DNA from: Trichomonas vaginalis G3
Taxonomy: Eukaryota; Parabasalia; Trichomonadida; Trichomonadidae
Direction of reading: 5' to 3'
Assembly: GCF_026262505.1 (NCBI RefSeq)
Contig: NC_067207.1
Location: forward strand, 5,960,252-6,024,251
DNA length: 64,000 bases
A model generated the notes under the pieces. That model had not been told where the DNA came from, searched no databases, and worked only from the letters and a program-made list of their open reading frames with translations. A program made the position numbers and the translations under genes. Shown piece by piece: positions 26,986 to 35,982 of this stretch. Numbering within the stretch: the stretch's first letter is position 1; every line of letters begins with the position of its first letter.

Positions 26986-27300
26986 ATATGCTTTCAATAG
27001 AAAAAGAAAATTCTAGAGTTGCTAACAACTAAACCATTAGATGAACTTTTTACTAACGTCGGTCAAAAGTTTGAGACAGAGACCGTAAAGCATGAAGGCT
27101 ATCGTTTTGAACTACCATTGAGATGGCTAAGAGACCCATCCGTCACAAAAGCTGTTGGCTTTCGTAGAATGAAGTTCATTTCAGAAGCCATACATGGTTT
27201 CCCATTTACGGTCGGTTTTGAAGTTCGATACATAACAAAGAAAAACGTGCGTATGAGAAATTTGAACAGGGAAAACTTTTACAAGTTAGTTTGCTTGTAA
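26986..27300 (+). pseudogene. small unknown protein, frameshift near start
   Basis: The ATG at 26986 is followed after six codons by an A-run (about 27000-27010) where the frame shifts. The rest, about 95 codons ending at 27300, is open and basic/aromatic (PLRWLRDPSVTKAVGFRRMKF). It is divergent from the tail-fibre gene with 18 bases between starts. No family recognised. Confidence 0.5.
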
Positions 27301-27356
27301 ACTAGAAAACAACTCTTCAAGCTTTTCAAGAAAAAAAAACGATATCTATCTCGAAT

Positions 27357-27800
27357 ATGCAAAAACAGTACAACATTGACGAAGGAGAGTACCATCTCGA
27401 TATTATATATGACAGGAAAAATGCAACTGTTAAAATCGATAGAATAGAAGACCTTGGAGAAAACGTTTATATTTCTACAAAATATAACAACTTGGCATGG
27501 TATAGATTTTTGAGGATGTTAAATCAGCCTGCAGAATATCCAGTACACCCGAACTTTTATGAAGTCGAAAACCCTAATGGAACATATGAAAATGTTTTCG
27601 ACCAAGATGCTATTATAGTTCATGCTTCATTTTCTGGCGCCCAAAACTCTTTTTTATGCTTGGCAAATGACTTTTACGAAAAAACCTACAAAGCTATATG
27701 AACCGCCGAGTGGAAGTATTTCAGACTTTCAAGTATGGTTTACTACAGATGGAAGAAAGAGAATAATTCCATTATACCACGCGTTTTACTTAGAACTTAG
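27357..27800 (+). pseudogene. unknown protein with in-frame stop
   Basis: 114 codons from the ATG at 27357 to a TGA at 27699-27701. The same frame then continues with 32 more coding-like codons (WKYFRLSSMVYYRWKKENN) to TAG at 27798-27800. A single substitution creating TGA explains it. Mixed alpha/beta, aromatic-rich, no family recognised. Confidence 0.5.
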
Positions 27801-27841
27801 TTTCATATACAACTACTATCGAACGGTAAAAATATATATTT

Positions 27842-28085
27842 TTAATACGGTTGAGGTGTTGGATTTGGTTGCCAACTTGACTGTGGTGCAGGTTCAGGCT
27901 GTTGTATAACAGGAGCTTGTTCTTCTGGTTCAGGGTCTTTAGGTATAATACCAACGAACTGACCTACTCTTTTACCAATATTTTTGACACCGTTCCAAAT
28001 TCCTCTTCCGACAGATTTATATTCCATTCCATATACCTCTTCCAACATTTCGAAAGAAGTTTCCTATTCTTCCAAAGAAACCCAT
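27842..28085 (-). pseudogene. amphipathic small protein with internal duplication and frameshift
   Basis: From the ATG at 28085: MGFFGRIGNFFRNVGRGIWNG, a stop, then in the next frame VGRGIWNG again, followed by KNIGKRVGQFVG and a Pro/Gln-rich tail (NPTPQPY). A tandem copy of about 30-35 bases that is not a multiple of three explains both the repeat and the shift. The start resembles MGLFGALAG of 24348-24747; both may be membrane-active virion peptides (inferred). Confidence 0.55.
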
Positions 28086-28103
28086 TTTACTATATGTAAA
28101 AAT

Positions 28104-28463
28104 CTAATGTCCGCCTAGTCTCTTACGTTTCCTGTTGTTCCATAGCATTCTTTAACTGGAGCTCATACATTCTATTTCTCTCTGGTAGAAAAACATATTC
28201 TGGGTCAACTCCTGTGTTCGCGTCATCTGCATAGAGTTGTTTATATTCCACTTCAGGGTTTGTATAAAACTCTTTCCATCTCATATTTGCATACCATGGT
28301 GGCAAACCTAACGCAGCGTCATTTGACATGGCAGTTTGCATTTGTACATCTGTTGGCACTTGACCATAGTTTGCCATTGCAGTTTGTATTCTAACTTCAT
28401 TTGGAATATTCTCTGGTTTGGTTGTCCAGGTTGCTGTGCATTCGCTAAGTTCTGTGCGTCCAT
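28104..28463 (-). pseudogene. small virion-type protein fused by frameshift to methyltransferase frame
   Basis: An ATG at 28463 opens a Gln/Asn-rich N-terminus (MDAQNLANAQQPGQPNQ). A shift near 28410-28420 moves into the long frame that also reads back into the methyltransferase. The body contains PNEVRIQTAMANYGQVP and a near-repeat DVQMQTAMSND, then LPPWYANMRWKEFY. The open frame ends at 28123, but one base away a basic ending (NRKRKRLGGH) runs to a stop at 28104. No family recognised; its small size and place suggest a virion component. Confidence 0.5.
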
Positions 28464-28486
28464 TTAATATTAGATAAAAATATCTC

Positions 28487-28621
28487 TTACGAGTACATAT
28501 GCTGAACATTTGCTGGCATTGGTTCATCTTCATATTCTCTATATCTTTCTGCCACGTCAAATAAGTAAATGAACACAATGGAAAAAAACCTAAAACAAGT
28601 AGTCCTATTTCAAACCAACAT
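28487..28621 (-). pseudogene. tiny single-span membrane protein, frameshifted
   Basis: An ATG at 28621 begins in the last codons of the methyltransferase. A hydrophobic stretch (FEIGLLVLGFFPL, then VFIYLF) is split over two frames and leads into an acidic/Pro tail ending HMYS at 28487-28489. About 44 codons. Function unknown. Confidence 0.4.
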
Positions 28622-29424
28622 TTACTTACCAATAAAATTTCTTTGTTATGACACTTTCTCCGGTTTATAGGACCTCTCTCATATTCTATCTTGTCATATC
28701 TAAACTCATAGTCATGTATGTCCCCTAACCATCTCATAACGGTTTCCAAACCACTTTTATCGGATGTAAAGTAAAAGCATGGATGGTTATGTAAAACGTC
28801 TAAAGTTTCTAAAGAGTCTCTCAAAGTCCAGTCTACTTGGTATTGAAAATCCCATGTGTTATAGAACGGCGGGTCCACTATAAAGAAAACATTTTCCTTG
28901 TCTTTGTATTTTTCATACAACTCTGTCCAATGACATCTCACAAACTCTATACCCTCAGTATATTTTTCTATGTTCTCTTTGAAAACATTTTTATAGTTAA
29001 GATATAAAACTTTTGACATAAGTGTTTCAATGTCATGAACTCTTATAGAACCACTATATAATAGTCTAGCAGATATACTATCCCAGTCAATATATTCTGC
29101 TTTTTTCAAAACCTCTCTCACAATATTTTTCTTATCTAATGGTATACTTTCCATCTTACCTATAGGTATCTTTTCTTTTAACTCTTTCAATATTTTGTTA
29201 GTGTCTGGTATATGTTTGAGACGGTCCATATAGTTGTCGAAGTCATTGCATATAATCTTTGAGTCTGGGAATACGGTATGGCACAAATGGGACATATAGA
29301 AACTTCCACCGAACAAATCTACAAATGTTAGACCATTCGGTAGTTTCTTAAGTTCTCTCAATAGAATATCTTTACATCTACTCTTATTTCCAAAGAAGGG
29401 TAACGGTGGTTTTGTAAAATTCAT
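28621..29424 (-). CDS. D12-class DNA adenine methyltransferase (Dam-like), read-through 3' end
   Basis: N6-adenine methyltransferase. From the ATG at 29424: LPFFGNKSR (motif X / start signature of D12 enzymes), FVDLFGGSF (SAM-binding motif I), IICNDFD, and FFIVDPPFYNTW (catalytic DPPF, motif IV). About 265 residues to the natural end EILLVSK, where a stop seems lost and the frame runs on to 28123 through two other genes. It may protect element DNA or mark it; target unknown. Two TGTCACTTTT boxes (minus orientation) lie 32 and 43 bases upstream. Its 3' half is also present in both terminal repeats. Confidence 0.85.
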
Positions 29425-29455
29425 TTTATATATATAATAAAAATGTTTTTTCCTG

Positions 29456-29476
29456 AAAAGTGACAGAAAAGTGACA
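29456..29476 (-). promoter_or_regulatory. two tandem Initiator-like boxes before methyltransferase
   Basis: AAAAGTGACA twice (29456-29465 and 29467-29476), the reverse complement of TGTCACTTTT, oriented toward the methyltransferase. The same box precedes host genes at 4067, 37776 and 39606, so this element gene appears to use a host-type promoter. Confidence 0.65.
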
Positions 29477-29600
29477 GATGGAACACATACTTTTGCAGTA
29501 AGGACATATGGGGTAGAAATGAGGTTAGAAATGAGGTTAGATCTAACCATCTACCCTAAAATATATTTTTGCCGAATTCTGTATAAAATTCTGAGTAAAA

Positions 29601-29769
29601 TGACAGATGTTTATATGACACTTTCTCCGGTTTATAGGACCTCTCTCATATTCTATCTTGTCATATCTAAACTCATAGTCATGTATGTCCTCTAAACTTC
29701 ACTTATACTAAACATCTTCGGGGCTAGAGGGCACGAAGTGCCTGGAAGCCCCACTACCTTTTTTTTTTT
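29601..29769 (-). repeat. right terminal inverted repeat
   Basis: Inverted counterpart of 6032-6460 with an 11-T tip. It keeps the tip hairpin (29720-29752) and about 85 bases of methyltransferase-derived sequence (29613-29697), but lacks about 250 bases present on the left. Confidence 0.85.
29720..29752. repeat. nested tip palindrome, right end
   Basis: Inverted copy of the 6056-6088 structure, with GGGGC/GCCCC outer stem and GGCAC/GTGCC inner hairpin around a 3-base loop. Confidence 0.7.
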
Positions 29770-29775
29770 TAAATA
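29770..29775. repeat. right target-site duplication (TAAATA)
   Basis: TAAATA directly after the terminal T-run, matching 6026-6031. Six bases is the expected Polinton duplication length. Confidence 0.6.
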
Positions 29776-29871
29776 TTGCTGTTTTCTAAATATAATATCT
29801 GGTTAGTGAAAGATAGAGTAGAATTTTAGACTTTATAAACAAATTAAAATAAAATTAATGTAAATATTAAA

Positions 29872-30903
29872 TTATTCCTTGAACAAGTTCATCTTATCAA
29901 GTACGAAATTCCATAAGATCATGAATGGAACGAATAAGATTGTTGACCAAAGGACCATTGTTGATGCAACACCAACTTTTATACCTGTACCTTGAGTAAT
30001 AGGATAAACAGCTGTAGAAGATGTAACAAGACACATTAAGAGGCATTGTCTGATCTGTTGGTTTGTTAACTTAATTGCATAAGAGTAAACACAAGAAAAG
30101 AAAGGCATAACAATGAATCTGAAGCCAATAGCAGTGAAGAACTCCAGCCATGTACATGATATGAGAGAAGTCTTGGCTAAAAACCCTCCAGCAGAGAAAA
30201 GAGCCAATCCAACACAAGATGCTTGGATAGTATAGAGGAAACGATCAAGATATATAGGAAGTTTCAATGTAGAAAGTGAGTAGATCATGACAACAATAAT
30301 GCCTTGAATAATTGGACTCTTAAAGACATTTAATAAAATTTTTCCAAAGTCTTTAATCGTAAATTTCTTTCCTTCTGTAACATCTTCGCCATCTACTTGA
30401 TTTTCTGCAGCTTTTTTGGCAGCTTCTTCTTTAGATTTGCGTACAGAGAATAATGATGCGCAAGTTTGATAAATAGGAATGATAACGATATCGTTACTCA
30501 TAATAATAACTGATGTAATTGCATTATTGGCTTCTCCCCATATTGAATTGAATAATGGAACGCCAATAATAACGTAATTTAAGTAGACAACAGGTAAAAC
30601 TAAACCTATAAACGTTTCGAATTTATTTTGTACTGGAATAACAGCTACATAGATCGCTAACAGTATTTGTGTTGTTAAACTCATGCAAACACAGCCTAAT
30701 AATGGTTTAAAACTCATAGAATACAAGTCTTTAAGCGCAAATGCTCGACACATTTGCGCTCTGAGGGTTAATTGAATTACATATTTATTTACTGCGGCAA
30801 TATGCCTTGATCTTGTGACTTTTAGCTTTTTGGCAATGAAACCTGCCGCCATAATAAGTAGGAATGCTACACCTACATTGATGACGGAGGTATAGTTCAC
30901 CAT
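29872..30903 (-). CDS. PIN-like / auxin efflux carrier family membrane transporter
   Basis: A 343-residue polytopic membrane protein of the membrane-transport (auxin efflux carrier) family: about five hydrophobic helices, a charged cytoplasmic loop near residues 158-190 (KSKEEAAKKAAENQ), then about five more helices. The second helix bundle contains LFSAGGFLAK and VTSSTAVYP, the crossover-type motifs of this family. It probably exports small organic anions; the substrate is unknown. It starts at an ATG at 30903, and its stop is about 100 bases from the Polinton end, so the insertion is in its 3' flank. Confidence 0.8.
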   Translation of the reverse strand: MVNYTSVINVGVAFLLIMAAGFIAKKLKVTRSRHIAAVNKYVIQLTLRAQMCRAFALKDLYSMSFKPLLGCVCMSLTTQILLAIYVAVIPVQNKFETFIGLVLPVVYLNYVIIGVPLFNSIWGEANNAITSVIIMSNDIVIIPIYQTCASLFSVRKSKEEAAKKAAENQVDGEDVTEGKKFTIKDFGKILLNVFKSPIIQGIIVVMIYSLSTLKLPIYLDRFLYTIQASCVGLALFSAGGFLAKTSLISCTWLEFFTAIGFRFIVMPFFSCVYSYAIKLTNQQIRQCLLMCLVTSSTAVYPITQGTGIKVGVASTMVLWSTILFVPFMILWNFVLDKMNLFKE

Positions 30904-31053
30904 GTTTTATGAAAAGATTTTAGTGACCATCGTCAAAGAAGCGATTTTATGAACTTTTGTTGCAAAACAAATAATTATTATTACATACTTATTACGTTGA
31001 ATTTAACCATTCATAACTTTAACACGATTATTTCATAAAGGGAAATCTCTGTA

Positions 31054-32062
31054 AAGGGTGTCCAACAAAAAAATGAAAATTTTGGGTGACACTATTTAAG
31101 CATTTTCTCGATGAATATAATGTTCTGTAAGAACTTTCTACGAGAGATATATGGGGAGTATAATATGCCATTGATTCATATGAAGCATCTGAATGAACGT
31201 CTTTGATTATTGAATATATCTTTGATTTACAAAATTTTCAAACTAATCCGAAAAAAATAAATGACAATAATAGTGGATTGTTTTATTAATATTTATAACG
31301 AGAAATTTTTGGAACTAATTTTTTAACATTGGTTTTTTGAAACCAATAGTATTACAAGAACATAGTGTAATAGGATAATTGGTTGGTGATAGTAAGAAGT
31401 AAATCCTAACTTAGGATTTTGGGATACGAATTTGATTTTGATACTCATAGGATGGAAACAGGTATTCATATATGCATAATGCATTAATGGTTTTGTATGG
31501 TTGGTTGAATGGATTAGAATAATAGAATAAAATACAGAAATGATCATTTTGCAAATTATGGGAATGTGATAAGAATAACTCTTTAAATTTTGCAACATAT
31601 AATAATCGAACATAAACAAGCATATTTATTGAAATAAATTCAAAATTTCGATTCGAACGTCATCAAATTTCAGGTACCTTCGAATTAATTAAATAGTAAC
31701 AATAAAATCGAATTTGAAAGTTATAATGCTGTCTCAATCGTTATAATTAATTTTGTGTATCTTCTTTCAATTTTCTCTCATCATTTACATTTTTTGCTTT
31801 TTTATTTTTTCATTTATATTCTATTACTAATATTTCTTCTATTTTACGATTTAGATTTTACATAAATACTTTTCTAATTCCAAATTTCTAATTTTATAAA
31901 AAATTCATAAAATTTTCCGATCTTTTCCTCAGTGATTTTATATTTCATTTTCCTAAGTTACGTTTCCTTAGTTCTCATAACCGATATAATTCCCAATGGC
32001 CCCCTTACGCACACACAGAGTTTCAAGCCAAAATCAATGTTAGATTTTTGTTGGACACCCTT
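31054..32062. mobile_element. Tc1/mariner-type inverted-repeat element without transposase
   Basis: AAGGGTGTCCAACAAAAA at 31054-31071 is repeated in inverted form at 32045-32062, and each copy is flanked outside by TA. Beyond the TA the flanks also share CTCTG in inverted form. The interior of about 970 AT-rich bases has no transposase-like frame, so this is an internally deleted or decayed element, or a MITE. Autonomous trichomonad mariners are about 1.3 kb. It fills most of the gap between the transporter and the glycosyltransferase. Confidence 0.65.
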
Positions 32063-32178
32063 TATCTCTGAAAACAGATGATCGCAGTAAGGTTTACAAT
32101 CCCTGAAAGGAATAAGTGAAATTGATAGTAATGTGATTAATATCAAATCTAATATTTAACAAATAACAAAAAATATAA

Positions 32179-33861
32179 TTAATAAAACCTTCGAATATAT
32201 TGAAGAGCATTATCAAATACTGGCTTGAATGATTTGAAGTCAACAATAGTTGGCTGATCTCTTAACATTTCATGACATTTATCTTTCAGACATGAATTTT
32301 CTTCTTCTTTGCATTTATCATAGTTTTTCATATCCAATCTTCCTTGAAATGAATTCTCCGGTATCTTATTGATCCAAAAAAAATATTTAATTCCCATTCC
32401 TTTCGCAACATGTTCATACCAGTCTCTACAGTCATAATTATATGGGAATATTTCTATTATTGCTGATCTATTCCTTCTCATCCATAGCATATGAGACAAA
32501 GCACTGCCATGAATCGAAATTATTAAAGATGCGTTGCAAAACTGAGCGATTTGCTCACCAATTGTTTGATTCGTATATACAACATAGTCAATATCAACAT
32601 CCGGGGCCCATTCTTTCATTTTGTTGATCAAATCTTGACTATTTATGATATATCTTTTATTTGTATCGCGATTAATGAAAATAACTCTTGGTTTTGTTGT
32701 TTTCCCGCATAAAGAATTATTTACATTATATGTGGATATAGAATGTTCTCTAAATTGGTGAAATGCGATGTCAGCAAATTCATAAGGTAATTGATATCCA
32801 TTTGGCCATTTACTTGGTGTTACTTCTAATTCTGTTTTAGGAACACCTAATATTATACTAGAAAAACATGTCTTGTTATGGTATTTTTCATCTAATTTTA
32901 TGTTAATTACATTTTTATGGGTCAGAATATCAATAAACTGATATCCTTTTTCTGTATTCTTGTTCTCATCAATAACCATAACTCTGTCTTCATCATTATG
33001 TCCCCAAAACATTTGTTTCGACCACCAAATTGGTAATGTAAAGTCAAACAAAGAATGCCAAATGTGTTGCATGCCATACCATCTGCATGTAATGATGCAT
33101 CTTTCTGTAAATTTATTTTTATATTCAAAACTATCGAAACTTTTGTTTTGATATAAAAATCGAATTACTCTTCTACAACATGGATAATCACGTGGAATAG
33201 GTCGTGAACCTGGATAAAGGATCTGCGGAACTAAACTGATACGTAAATTCGAAAAGAACATGAATTTATTGTTATCATAACAAGAATTATTCACTTGGCA
33301 ATATCTGTCATTAAAATCTTTGCCGTAACAAAACATTGTGGTATAATTCTTGCTTGTAAGTGAGAGATCGTTGTTCGAATATAAAAATTGACTAACAATA
33401 AAATTCGATATAATTATTTTTACGAACCATGGTCCATTAATTGGTATTATGAATTCTGAAGTAAAAATATTGTTCTTGTAATGATTTAATTTGTAATCTG
33501 AAGGTAAAAATGTAATGTTACCAAAATTCGATGAAAAAAGGAATGTTGGCAAGAGTTTTTTAACTGTGTCTATATTCGATGATGTTTCGAAGTAAATAAT
33601 AAGTCTGTTATGGATTGTTGAATCGTATTTAATTGTTTTAATTGGATATCTGGAAAAAATCGGTCTTGTCCATGCTGTTTTAATGACGCCTGCAGAATTA
33701 GTCGTGAATAATATGTAAATAAGAATTATTGTGCAAATGATTGCCCAGTAAATTAAAGATTTTATAATGAAATCTCGATTTGAGTTATCTTTCTTGGAAA
33801 GAGCGGCCGGCCTTCTAGTCTTATAAGCACTACCTAGCAACAATGTATTGGTTTGATTCAT
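32179..33861 (-). CDS. GT61-like (DUF563) type II membrane glycosyltransferase
   Basis: A 560-residue protein with a cytoplasmic tail of about 30 residues, one membrane segment (about 31-53, SLIYWAIICTIILIYILF) and a large lumenal domain. The C-terminal third has the GT61 signature: RVIFINRDTNKR, then IISIHGSALSHMLWM, then IIEIFPYNY. It would act in the Golgi on glycan chains; donor and acceptor are unknown. Cys pairs and several N-x-S/T sites suit a secreted domain. It starts at the ATG at 33861. The frame is intact. Confidence 0.8.
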   Translation of the reverse strand: MNQTNTLLLGSAYKTRRPAALSKKDNSNRDFIIKSLIYWAIICTIILIYILFTTNSAGVIKTAWTRPIFSRYPIKTIKYDSTIHNRLIIYFETSSNIDTVKKLLPTFLFSSNFGNITFLPSDYKLNHYKNNIFTSEFIIPINGPWFVKIIISNFIVSQFLYSNNDLSLTSKNYTTMFCYGKDFNDRYCQVNNSCYDNNKFMFFSNLRISLVPQILYPGSRPIPRDYPCCRRVIRFLYQNKSFDSFEYKNKFTERCIITCRWYGMQHIWHSLFDFTLPIWWSKQMFWGHNDEDRVMVIDENKNTEKGYQFIDILTHKNVINIKLDEKYHNKTCFSSIILGVPKTELEVTPSKWPNGYQLPYEFADIAFHQFREHSISTYNVNNSLCGKTTKPRVIFINRDTNKRYIINSQDLINKMKEWAPDVDIDYVVYTNQTIGEQIAQFCNASLIISIHGSALSHMLWMRRNRSAIIEIFPYNYDCRDWYEHVAKGMGIKYFFWINKIPENSFQGRLDMKNYDKCKEEENSCLKDKCHEMLRDQPTIVDFKSFKPVFDNALQYIRRFY

Positions 33862-33885
33862 TCAACTCAGTAATCCATTCGATTT

Positions 33886-33895
33886 TGTCACTTTT
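33886..33895 (+). promoter_or_regulatory. orphan Initiator-like box
   Basis: TGTCACTTTT in + orientation, pointing away from the glycosyltransferase. The first ATG downstream (33946) opens only 28 codons, so this may be a remnant promoter or start a noncoding transcript. Confidence 0.4.
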
Positions 33896-34082
33896 TATCT
33901 CAACATTCATTACTCTCCTGAGTTCACAGGCATTTGTGAAGTAAAATGGCATTAGTAACAAACAAAAAAGCAATTGTTTGGGTTATATTTGAGTTTTCAT
34001 TCTCCAGAATAAAAAGTCAAGTAATATTTTAGTCTTTACAAGTAATATTCTAACTAATTAAATGCAATAAACACAAAATAAG

Positions 34083-34850
34083 TTATGTATGACGGTTTCT
34101 AATCGCATCAAGGACGATTTGGATAGAATCATCAGATAATTCTGGTATAAGAGCTAAAACTGCTGCAAGCATCGCGTCATCCGCAGATCCAGGAGCCATC
34201 ATAGCTCTAGGTTGCATTTGACGAGGTGGCGGCTGATTTTGATGATGATTATGTATTTCTCTTGGAGGAATCTGCGGATCTTGCCAAGTTTCTTGCCTTT
34301 CTTCATTATGCATGCGCGATGAGTTGATTCTGCGGCCAGAATTTGGTGGATTCATCTGTAAATTTCTTTGTTGTTGTGGTGGTTGCTGTTGTTGTTGGAA
34401 TGCGTTCTGTGGAATATTTAGCATAGGTCCTGGATTGTATGATGCATCTGATGAAGAAATATCAATATCATCGAGTTTTTCTAATCTTGGAAGTGTTTTA
34501 GCGACATATTGACGATAATTTGGCAATTCCGAAACCGGATTATCACGAAGCATTAAAGCTCTGAGATTTGGAAGTCTTGCTAAGTAATTGATTTCAGAAA
34601 GATCTGAAATTTGGTTTTGTCTAAGATATAAATTCTTTAAACTATAGCAATTTCCGAATGGTTTTAATGTTGTGATCTGGTTTAATGAAAGAGAAATAGT
34701 CTCTACGTTGGGCATTTTCTCAACAATTGAAACATCTGTAAGTTCAAATCCCCACATATTGAGAGTTCTGACATCTGCGAGACTAGTAGTATGAGTTTTC
34801 TGGAAAATCATGTGCTCTTTCAAAATACCGCGCGTGTTCTTCTCTTCCAT
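34083..34850 (-). CDS. CFAP410 (C21orf2)-like LRR protein
   Basis: Leucine-rich-repeat protein of 255 residues from the ATG at 34850. LRRs at about residues 20-125 carry LNMWGFELTDVSI, ISLSLNQITTL, NLYLRQNQISDL and LMLRDNP, ending in an LRR-cap TLPRLEKLD. This order, including the N-terminal LN-x-WG, matches CFAP410/C21orf2, a basal-body and cilium protein. A Gln/Pro/Asn-rich linker leads to a conserved-looking C-terminal helix (AMLAAVLALIPEL), also a CFAP410 feature. Trichomonads are flagellated, so the role fits. Frame intact. Confidence 0.75.
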   Translation of the reverse strand: MEEKNTRGILKEHMIFQKTHTTSLADVRTLNMWGFELTDVSIVEKMPNVETISLSLNQITTLKPFGNCYSLKNLYLRQNQISDLSEINYLARLPNLRALMLRDNPVSELPNYRQYVAKTLPRLEKLDDIDISSSDASYNPGPMLNIPQNAFQQQQQPPQQQRNLQMNPPNSGRRINSSRMHNEERQETWQDPQIPPREIHNHHQNQPPPRQMQPRAMMAPGSADDAMLAAVLALIPELSDDSIQIVLDAIRNRHT

Positions 34851-35982
34851 AGATTTTCTGTTGATTACGTTTTTAATTTCCAAAAAAATCTACAGACAAA
34901 TTTTTGAAATTTTCCATCCACTCCGCTACGAGAAGAAAAAGAATTTCATTAATTCGTTGATAAAATTTTTGAAATAATTTTGTCACTTTTCGCGAATATT
35001 CTCATTACATTTTCAAAATTTTACTTGTTTCGTTGATATTCTCGAAAGCTGGTAAGAATAACAAGCATTGCATATCTATTTCCTTACTGATTTTTATATG
35101 AAAAAGTCTCAGATTCATGTTATCATAATACACGAATAAAAATAAAGAAAAAATCTCCCGAATATTGCATTTATGCTTCTCAGATTGCTTGTTATTAAAT
35201 TTCATGGCTAATCTTATTAGGTTGCGGCTTTTATAAGCTGAAATTGATCGATATACAAACAAAAAAAATCTCTTTCCTCCACTTGGAATGCAATAAATTA
35301 TCGATGCTTTGAGAATATAATATATATTCTAAAAATGAATTGATTCTAATATTTTTTCGAATTAGATAAATTGAAAATTCTGAAATGGAATTATATCTCG
35401 GCACACAATAAGTCAATTTAAACTATAATACCTTTGGATCTTAATAGAATAAATAATATATTAATTATCAAATGAAAATACTGACTTGAATGGAAGTTTG
35501 ATATAACAGTTATGAATTGTCATCAATAGATATGAGAAATATCGTGGAAACAAGTCTGCCCAAACTGTAACAGATTTCATGCAAAAAAATGAATCTTTCT
35601 GAGCAGTTTATTAAGTCATTACCCAGCAGATTTATTTAGCTACCATGTTCGTTTTATTCACTATATACGGTTACGTTTAGAACAGTAGGTTGCGTGCGTT
35701 ACATAAATAGACAGCAACTCATATAATAAAAAATTCGATGTATTATACGCCATCGAATAAAGTTAGCTACTGTAAGCTTAACATTACATTGTGCTTATTT
35801 AAATCCTCGATTACTAATCTTTTCAAATTATTCAATTTCCCAGTAAGTTCGTGTTTTCAAAATATAAAATTGTACCTGAAAAAAATTATGATAAAAATGA
35901 TGTGCACATCAAGTAGCGAGAATTATAGTATCAAGGAAGTCCACTTTTTGAAAGCCCACCAAAAAATTTGTCAAAAAATTCA
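34851..35982. other. intergenic, 1.1 kb
   Basis: Divergent gap between the CFAP410-like gene and the Myb gene. Contains an isolated TGTCACTTTT (+) at 34981-34990 without a credible gene behind it. Short open frames here are Ile/Phe/Asn-rich noise. No RNA gene seen. Confidence 0.4.

Larger units (their letters stand above)
6032..29769. mobile_element. Polinton/Maverick element, about 23.7 kb
   Basis: Bounded by inverted repeats (left 6032-6460, right 29601-29769) and flanked by TAAATA. It encodes the family's hallmark set: family-B polymerase (21388-23541), retrovirus-type integrase (24764-25716, broken), A32/FtsK-like packaging ATPase (15658-16533), a penton-like protein (12629-13438) and a broken gene where the major capsid protein is expected (9866-11474). 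It adds an SF3 helicase, a KilA-N/T5orf172 protein, a D12 methyltransferase and a phage tail-fibre-like protein. Genes are densely packed on both strands, sometimes overlapping at stop codons, unlike the host flanks. Many of its genes carry frameshifts, so it is probably an old or defective copy. An adenain-like protease was searched for by motif and not found. Confidence 0.92.
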
